From: Methanobacteriaceae archaeon
Lineage (GTDB): Archaea; Methanobacteriota; Methanobacteria; Methanobacteriales; Methanobacteriaceae
NCBI GenBank assembly: GCA_900769095.1
Contig: CAAGFH010000233.1
Span: 1 to 19,042, forward strand
Direction of reading: 5' to 3'
DNA length: 19,042 nucleotides
Shown: piece after piece, positions 14,581 through 19,042 of the stretch
How the letters are laid out: every line of letters begins with the position of its first letter
Numbering within the stretch: position 1 is the stretch's first letter
Translations under genes and position numbers: made by a program
The notes under the pieces: generated by a model
What the model was told of the DNA's origin: nothing
Databases searched by the model: none
Seen by the model: only the letters and a program-made list of their open reading frames with translations

Positions 14581-16836
14581 TTGTCTGATTATAAAAAACC
14601 TGAAACTGATGAGAAAAAGGCATTCTTCTACTTTGGTTTTGAAAGATTAGCTCCTTTTAGCGAAGTTGATGCAGTAATCAACCAATTAAAAGAAGAACTT
14701 GCTGGTGATGAAGAAGCATTAGAAAAAATTAATACTCATGCAGAATTTATCGAATCTTATTTCGATGATGAGGAATTAAAAGCAGATGATAGTTTAAATG
14801 TTCCATTTAAAAAAGACAAACGTAGAGCTAAATGGGAATCATACAAAAAAGATTTCCCTCAAGTAGATTTAACTGAAACTGTTGAAGAAGCAGTTGAAGA
14901 AGTTGAAGAAATCGAGTTTGTTGAAGAAGAAACTGTTGAAACTATTGAAGAGACTGAAACTGTGGAAGAAATCGTTGAAGATGTTGTTGAAACTAAAACT
15001 AATGAACAACCTCCTGTATTTAACAACCAACATCCTCAAACTAAAATCTATATTAACGGAAAACTCTTAGGTTTTTGTGAAGACCCTATTAGCTTCACTC
15101 AAGAAATGAGAGAAAAAAGAAGAAATGGTGTAATTTCTCATGAAATGAACATTACTTACTATGAAGAAAATGATGAGATTTACATATTCAACGATCCTGG
15201 AAGAGCAAGAAGACCTTTAATCATCGTTAAAAACGGAGTTCCTCTTTTAACTGATGATCACATGAATAAGGTTGCTAACGGTAAATTAACCTGGGATAAT
15301 TTAATTAATGATGGTCTTATTGAATACTTAGATGCTGAAGAAGAAGAAAATGCATATATTGCAATGAGTTTAGCTGATTTAAGTGAAGAACACACTCATT
15401 TAGAAATTGACCCAGCTACCATGTTAGGTATTTGTGCAGGAATTATTCCATTCTCCGATCACAACTCCTCTCCAAGGAACACAATGGAAGCAGGTATGAC
15501 AAAACAGGCTTTAGGTTTATATGTATCTAACTACGCATTACGTACTGATACCAGAGCACACTTGTTACACCACCCTCAAACTCCTATTGTTAAAACACGT
15601 ATTATTGATTCAACCAATTACGACTTAAGACCCTCCGGTCAAAACTTTGTTGTTGCATTGATGTCTTACGAAGGATATAACATGGAAGACGCAATGGTTA
15701 TTAACAAAGGTGCTTTAGAAAGAGGTCTTGCAAGATCTTCATTCTTCAGAGCATACGATACTTCTGAAAAGAAATATGCTGGTGGTCAAGTTGACAAATT
15801 TGAAGTTCCTGATAAGAACGTCAAAGGTTACAGATCTGAAGAAGCTTACAGAAACTTAGACAGTGACGGTGTTGTAAACCCTGAATCATATGTAACTTCC
15901 GGTGATGTATTAATAGGTAAAACTTCACCTCCAAGATTCTTAGAAGAAAACTTCGGAAGTGTTGCAGATAGAAGAAGAGAAACTTCTGTTACTGTAAGAC
16001 ACGGTGAAAAAGGTATCGTTGATGCAGTTCTTTTATCTGAAACTGTTGAAGGTTCCAAATTAGCTAAAATCAGAGTAAGAGATACAAGACAACCTGAATT
16101 TGGGGACAAATTTGCGTCCAGGCACGGTCAGAAAGGGGTTATTGGTTTAATCTTATCTCCTGAAGACATACCATTCACTGAATTTGGTGTAGTGCCAGAT
16201 TTAATTGTTAACCCTCACGCGATTCCATCCAGGATGTCTATCGGACAGGTACTTGAGATGGTTGCAGGTAAAGCAGGATGTCTCGAAGGTGAAAGAGTCG
16301 ATGCTACTCCATTCAACCAAACTCTCGAAGCAGAAATTCAACAATTACTCCTTGATAACGGATTTGAATCTGCAGGATGTGAATCCTTATACAGCGGAGT
16401 AACTGGTGAAAGAATCGATGCTGAAATTTTCGTTGGTGTTGCATACTACCAAAAATTACACCACATGACTACTGATAAAGTTTACGCTCGTTCCAGAGGA
16501 CCAGTACAAGTTCTCACACGTCAACCTACCGAAGGTAGAGCACGTGAAGGTGGTTTAAGATTTGGAGAAATGGAAAGAGACTGTCTTATTGCTCACGGTG
16601 CAGCATTAACATTAAAAGAAAGATTACTTGATGAATCTGACAAGTATGAAGCTGTTGTATGTGAAAACTGTGGTATGTTAGCAGTAGAAGATACTAGTAA
16701 ACACAAAAAGTATTGTCCTATCTGTGGAGATGTAGAAACATATCCTGTTGAAATTTCATATGCATTCAAATTATTATTAGACGAACTTAAGAGTTTATGT
16801 ATTTTCCCTAAATTAGTTTTAGGAGACAAAGCATAA
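14581..16836 (+). CDS. rpoB1: DNA-directed RNA polymerase subunit B' with N-terminal extension
   Basis: 751 residues from TTG 14581 (a GTG at 14572 lies inside the ribosome site). From about residue 154 (TKIYINGKLLGF) it is a standard B' of about 600 residues: FSDHNSSPRNTMEAGMTKQALG, YEGYNMEDAMVIN, FGDKFASRHGQKGVIGLIL, PHAIPSRMSIGQ and GGLRFGEMERDCLIAHGA. A C-terminal zinc site (CENC ... CPIC) follows. Before it is an extension of about 150 residues that I do not recognise: a mixed-charge helical-looking part (1-97) and a strongly acidic stretch (101-138) rich in VEE/VE pairs, then a QPPVFNNQHPQ linker. The equivalent protein of Methanothermobacter is, from memory, about 600 residues. The frame is open throughout and codon use looks like the neighbours. 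Confidence 0.94.
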   Translation: MSDYKKPETDEKKAFFYFGFERLAPFSEVDAVINQLKEELAGDEEALEKINTHAEFIESYFDDEELKADDSLNVPFKKDKRRAKWESYKKDFPQVDLTETVEEAVEEVEEIEFVEEETVETIEETETVEEIVEDVVETKTNEQPPVFNNQHPQTKIYINGKLLGFCEDPISFTQEMREKRRNGVISHEMNITYYEENDEIYIFNDPGRARRPLIIVKNGVPLLTDDHMNKVANGKLTWDNLINDGLIEYLDAEEEENAYIAMSLADLSEEHTHLEIDPATMLGICAGIIPFSDHNSSPRNTMEAGMTKQALGLYVSNYALRTDTRAHLLHHPQTPIVKTRIIDSTNYDLRPSGQNFVVALMSYEGYNMEDAMVINKGALERGLARSSFFRAYDTSEKKYAGGQVDKFEVPDKNVKGYRSEEAYRNLDSDGVVNPESYVTSGDVLIGKTSPPRFLEENFGSVADRRRETSVTVRHGEKGIVDAVLLSETVEGSKLAKIRVRDTRQPEFGDKFASRHGQKGVIGLILSPEDIPFTEFGVVPDLIVNPHAIPSRMSIGQVLEMVAGKAGCLEGERVDATPFNQTLEAEIQQLLLDNGFESAGCESLYSGVTGERIDAEIFVGVAYYQKLHHMTTDKVYARSRGPVQVLTRQPTEGRAREGGLRFGEMERDCLIAHGAALTLKERLLDESDKYEAVVCENCGMLAVEDTSKHKKYCPICGDVETYPVEISYAFKLLLDELKSLCIFPKLVLGDKA

Positions 16837-16848
16837 GGAGCAAAAAAC

Positions 16849-19042
16849 ATGAAAGCATTTATTAAAAAAATTGAAAAAATTAACTTTGGTTTAATGTCTC
16901 CTGAGGATATTCGTAAAATGTCTGTTGTTACTGTTGAATATCCTGATACTTACGGTGATGATGGTTTTCCTATTGACAAAGGGTTAATGGACCCTCATTT
17001 AGGTATTATTGATCCTAGTTTAGTTTGTAGAACCTGTGGTTCTAAAGGTGGAGTTTGTCAAGGACACTTCGGTAGTATTGAATTAGCTAGACCAGTTATT
17101 CATGTTGGTTTTGGGGAAGTTATTCATAAAATTTTACGTTCAACTTGTAACGAATGTGGTCGTGCTCTTTTAACTGATGAAGAAATCGAAGAGTACACTA
17201 CTAAAATTATGGAACTCAAAGCTCAAAATGAGAGCATTAGTGACATTCTCAAAAAGATTTACGAAGTTGCTAAAAAAGATGGGGAAGAATGTCCTCACTG
17301 TGGTACTATCCAAGACAAAATTGTTTTAGATAAACCAGTTTCAATCGTTCAACGTATTGACCCACTTTTCGAGTTCAAAAAAGTATTCAATGAAGTTTAC
17401 GGTTCAGATTCCATTTCAATTGAAGAAATTGGACCTATCTCAGAAAGCATTGTTGAAGGAAAAGAGGTATACTTCCAAAACAAGCTTTTAATTAACAGTA
17501 ATCTCTTAGAACGTTTATGCGAAAAATTAGTTGATGTTGATTACTTATGCAAACTTGCAAAAAGAGTATTTGGCTTAGATGATGATGTTGATGGCTCTTA
17601 CGAATTAAACAACACTCGTTTAAACAACATCTTTAAAAACGCTATCAAAGAAAACAATTTAAATGAAGATTACAAGTTAACTGCATCTGAAGTTCGTGAA
17701 AGACTCGAAAGAATTTCTGATGAAGACTCTTTCGTATTGGGTGTAAACCCTGAAGTAGCTAGACCTGAATGGTTAGTTTTAACTGTTCTTCCAGTTCCTC
17801 CAGTAACTGTAAGACCATCTATTATCTTAGATACTGGTGAACGTTCAGAAGACGATTTAACTCACAAACTCGTTGATATCTTACGTATTAACCAACGTTT
17901 ACTTGAAAACATGGAAGCAGGTGCTCCACAATTAATCGTTGAAGATTTATGGGAGTTATTACAATATCACGTAACCACTTACTTTGATAACGAAGCTAGT
18001 GGTGTTCCACCTGCAAGACACAGATCAGGTAGACCACTTAAAACCTTAACTCAAAGGTTAAAAGGAAAAGAAGGAAGGTTCAGATCCAACCTTTCCGGTA
18101 AAAGGGTTAACTTCTCTGCTCGTACCGTAATCTCTCCGGACCCTAACATCAGTATTAACGAAGTTGGTGTTCCAGAAATGATTGCAAAAGAAGTTACTGT
18201 ACCTGCTTACGTTAACGAATGGAACATGGATGAAATGAAACAATACATCGAAAATGGTCCTGAAATACACCCTGGTGCAAACTATGTAATCAGTAACGGT
18301 AGGAAAAGAAGAGTTACTGATGATACTAAAGAATACATCCTTGAAACTTTAGAACCAGGTGTTATTATTGAAAGACATTTGAAAGATGGAGATATGGTTT
18401 TATTCAATCGTCAGCCTTCCCTTCACAGAATGAGTATGATGGCACACGAAGTAAGAGTTTTACCATATAAAACTTTCAGGTTAAACTTATGTGTATGTCC
18501 TCCATACAACGCGGATTTCGATGGGGACGAAATGAACATGCACGTTTTCCAAACTGATGAGTCTCGTGCTGAGGCTAAATCATTAATGCGTGTACAAGAA
18601 CACATTTTATCTCCAAGGTTTGGTGGACCTATTATCGGTGCTATTCACGACCACATTAGTGGTGCTTATCTCTTAACACGTGATGGTGTTGAATTTAGTG
18701 AAGAACAAGCTTTACAAATTATCAGAAAATCACACCTTAAAATCCCTAAATTCAAATCTAATCAGTGGATTTTAAAATATGATCCTGATGAAAGTGAAGA
18801 GTCATTCATCTACAAAGACAAAGGTGAAAAATGGACTGGTAAAGAGTTATTCTCTTTATTATTACCTAATGACTTAAACTTAGCTTACAGTGCTGAAATT
18901 TCCAAATGTCCTGTAGTTTATCCACCTGAAGATGCTGAAGTTGTAATTAAAAACGGTATTCTTGTACAAGGTGCTATTGACGAAAGTGCATACGGTTCTT
19001 TCTCAGGTCAAATTTTGGATAAAATTGTTAAAGAATACGGTC
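16849..19042 (+). CDS. rpoA1: DNA-directed RNA polymerase subunit A' (partial, runs off the window)
   Basis: The first 731 codons from ATG 16849 (AAGGAG 9 bases upstream); the C-terminal end is beyond the window. A' is the largest-subunit N-terminal part, carrying the active site. Visible are the clamp zinc ligands C60, C63, C70, H73 (VCRTCG ... CQGHFG), a second pair set C100/C103 and C148/C151, RPEWLVLTVLPVPPVTVRPS, the bridge to the lid GKEGRFRSNLSGKRVNFSAR, FNRQPSLHRMSMMAH, and the catalytic NADFDGDEMN with D556, D558 and D560. The catalytic motif lies about 100 residues later than in Sulfolobus A' (from memory near 453). The extra length falls in residues about 165-275, before LTASEVRERLERI. 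Confidence 0.95.
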   Translation, partial: MKAFIKKIEKINFGLMSPEDIRKMSVVTVEYPDTYGDDGFPIDKGLMDPHLGIIDPSLVCRTCGSKGGVCQGHFGSIELARPVIHVGFGEVIHKILRSTCNECGRALLTDEEIEEYTTKIMELKAQNESISDILKKIYEVAKKDGEECPHCGTIQDKIVLDKPVSIVQRIDPLFEFKKVFNEVYGSDSISIEEIGPISESIVEGKEVYFQNKLLINSNLLERLCEKLVDVDYLCKLAKRVFGLDDDVDGSYELNNTRLNNIFKNAIKENNLNEDYKLTASEVRERLERISDEDSFVLGVNPEVARPEWLVLTVLPVPPVTVRPSIILDTGERSEDDLTHKLVDILRINQRLLENMEAGAPQLIVEDLWELLQYHVTTYFDNEASGVPPARHRSGRPLKTLTQRLKGKEGRFRSNLSGKRVNFSARTVISPDPNISINEVGVPEMIAKEVTVPAYVNEWNMDEMKQYIENGPEIHPGANYVISNGRKRRVTDDTKEYILETLEPGVIIERHLKDGDMVLFNRQPSLHRMSMMAHEVRVLPYKTFRLNLCVCPPYNADFDGDEMNMHVFQTDESRAEAKSLMRVQEHILSPRFGGPIIGAIHDHISGAYLLTRDGVEFSEEQALQIIRKSHLKIPKFKSNQWILKYDPDESEESFIYKDKGEKWTGKELFSLLLPNDLNLAYSAEISKCPVVYPPEDAEVVIKNGILVQGAIDESAYGSFSGQILDKIVKEYG

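Noticed and set aside
14881..14990. GTTGAAGAA-like repeats as a DNA-level tandem array
   Set aside because: The repeats follow the acidic VEE codons inside rpoB', are irregular and stay in frame; better described as a protein low-complexity segment.

Overview
The window is archaeal, AT-rich DNA and reads as a chromosome segment of a gut-type methanogen of the order Methanobacteriales, most likely Methanobrevibacter. The support is: RNA polymerase genes in the archaeal order H-B''-B'-A' with a split B subunit, a 4-demethylwyosine synthase (Taw1), archaeal-type short triosephosphate isomerase, TTTATATA-type promoters, tRNA genes without encoded CCA, and Shine-Dalgarno sites built on AGGAGGTGAT. 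The species assignment is inference.

Layout. 1-1374: an FKBP-type prolyl isomerase (+) converges with a class I fumarase beta subunit (-). 1466-2138: a broken, chimeric surface-polysaccharide remnant, in which the 5' part of an acyltransferase-3 gene is joined to the 3' part of a UDP-sugar dehydrogenase gene. 2305-6236: a tight operon korD-korA-korB-korC-sucC (2-oxoglutarate:ferredoxin oxidoreductase plus succinyl-CoA synthetase beta). Together with the fumarase subunit this gives three steps of the incomplete reductive TCA branch. 6276-8163 (-): taw1 and a TraX-family membrane protein gene with two opposite single-base frameshifts. 8330-10222 (+): tpiA-pgk, the triose end of gluconeogenesis/glycolysis. 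10258-11741 (-): thiM-thiE, thiazole salvage and thiamine phosphate synthesis. 11859-12508 (+): five tRNA genes (Thr, Pro, Tyr, Asp, Lys). 12553-19042 (+): rpoH, rpoB'', rpoB' and the first ~731 codons of rpoA', which runs off the window.

Most of the window is conserved housekeeping sequence, and no phage, CRISPR, insertion sequence or complete novel system is visible. The most unusual points are in the RNA polymerase. B' has an N-terminal extension of about 150 residues with an acidic VEE-rich stretch. A' has an insertion of about 100 residues just after its second zinc-binding cysteine pair, in what should be the clamp head. Also notable are the microhomology-style gene chimera at 1781-1793, the two-frameshift traX-like gene, and a repeated inverted-repeat plus promoter module in front of the two paired tRNA units.
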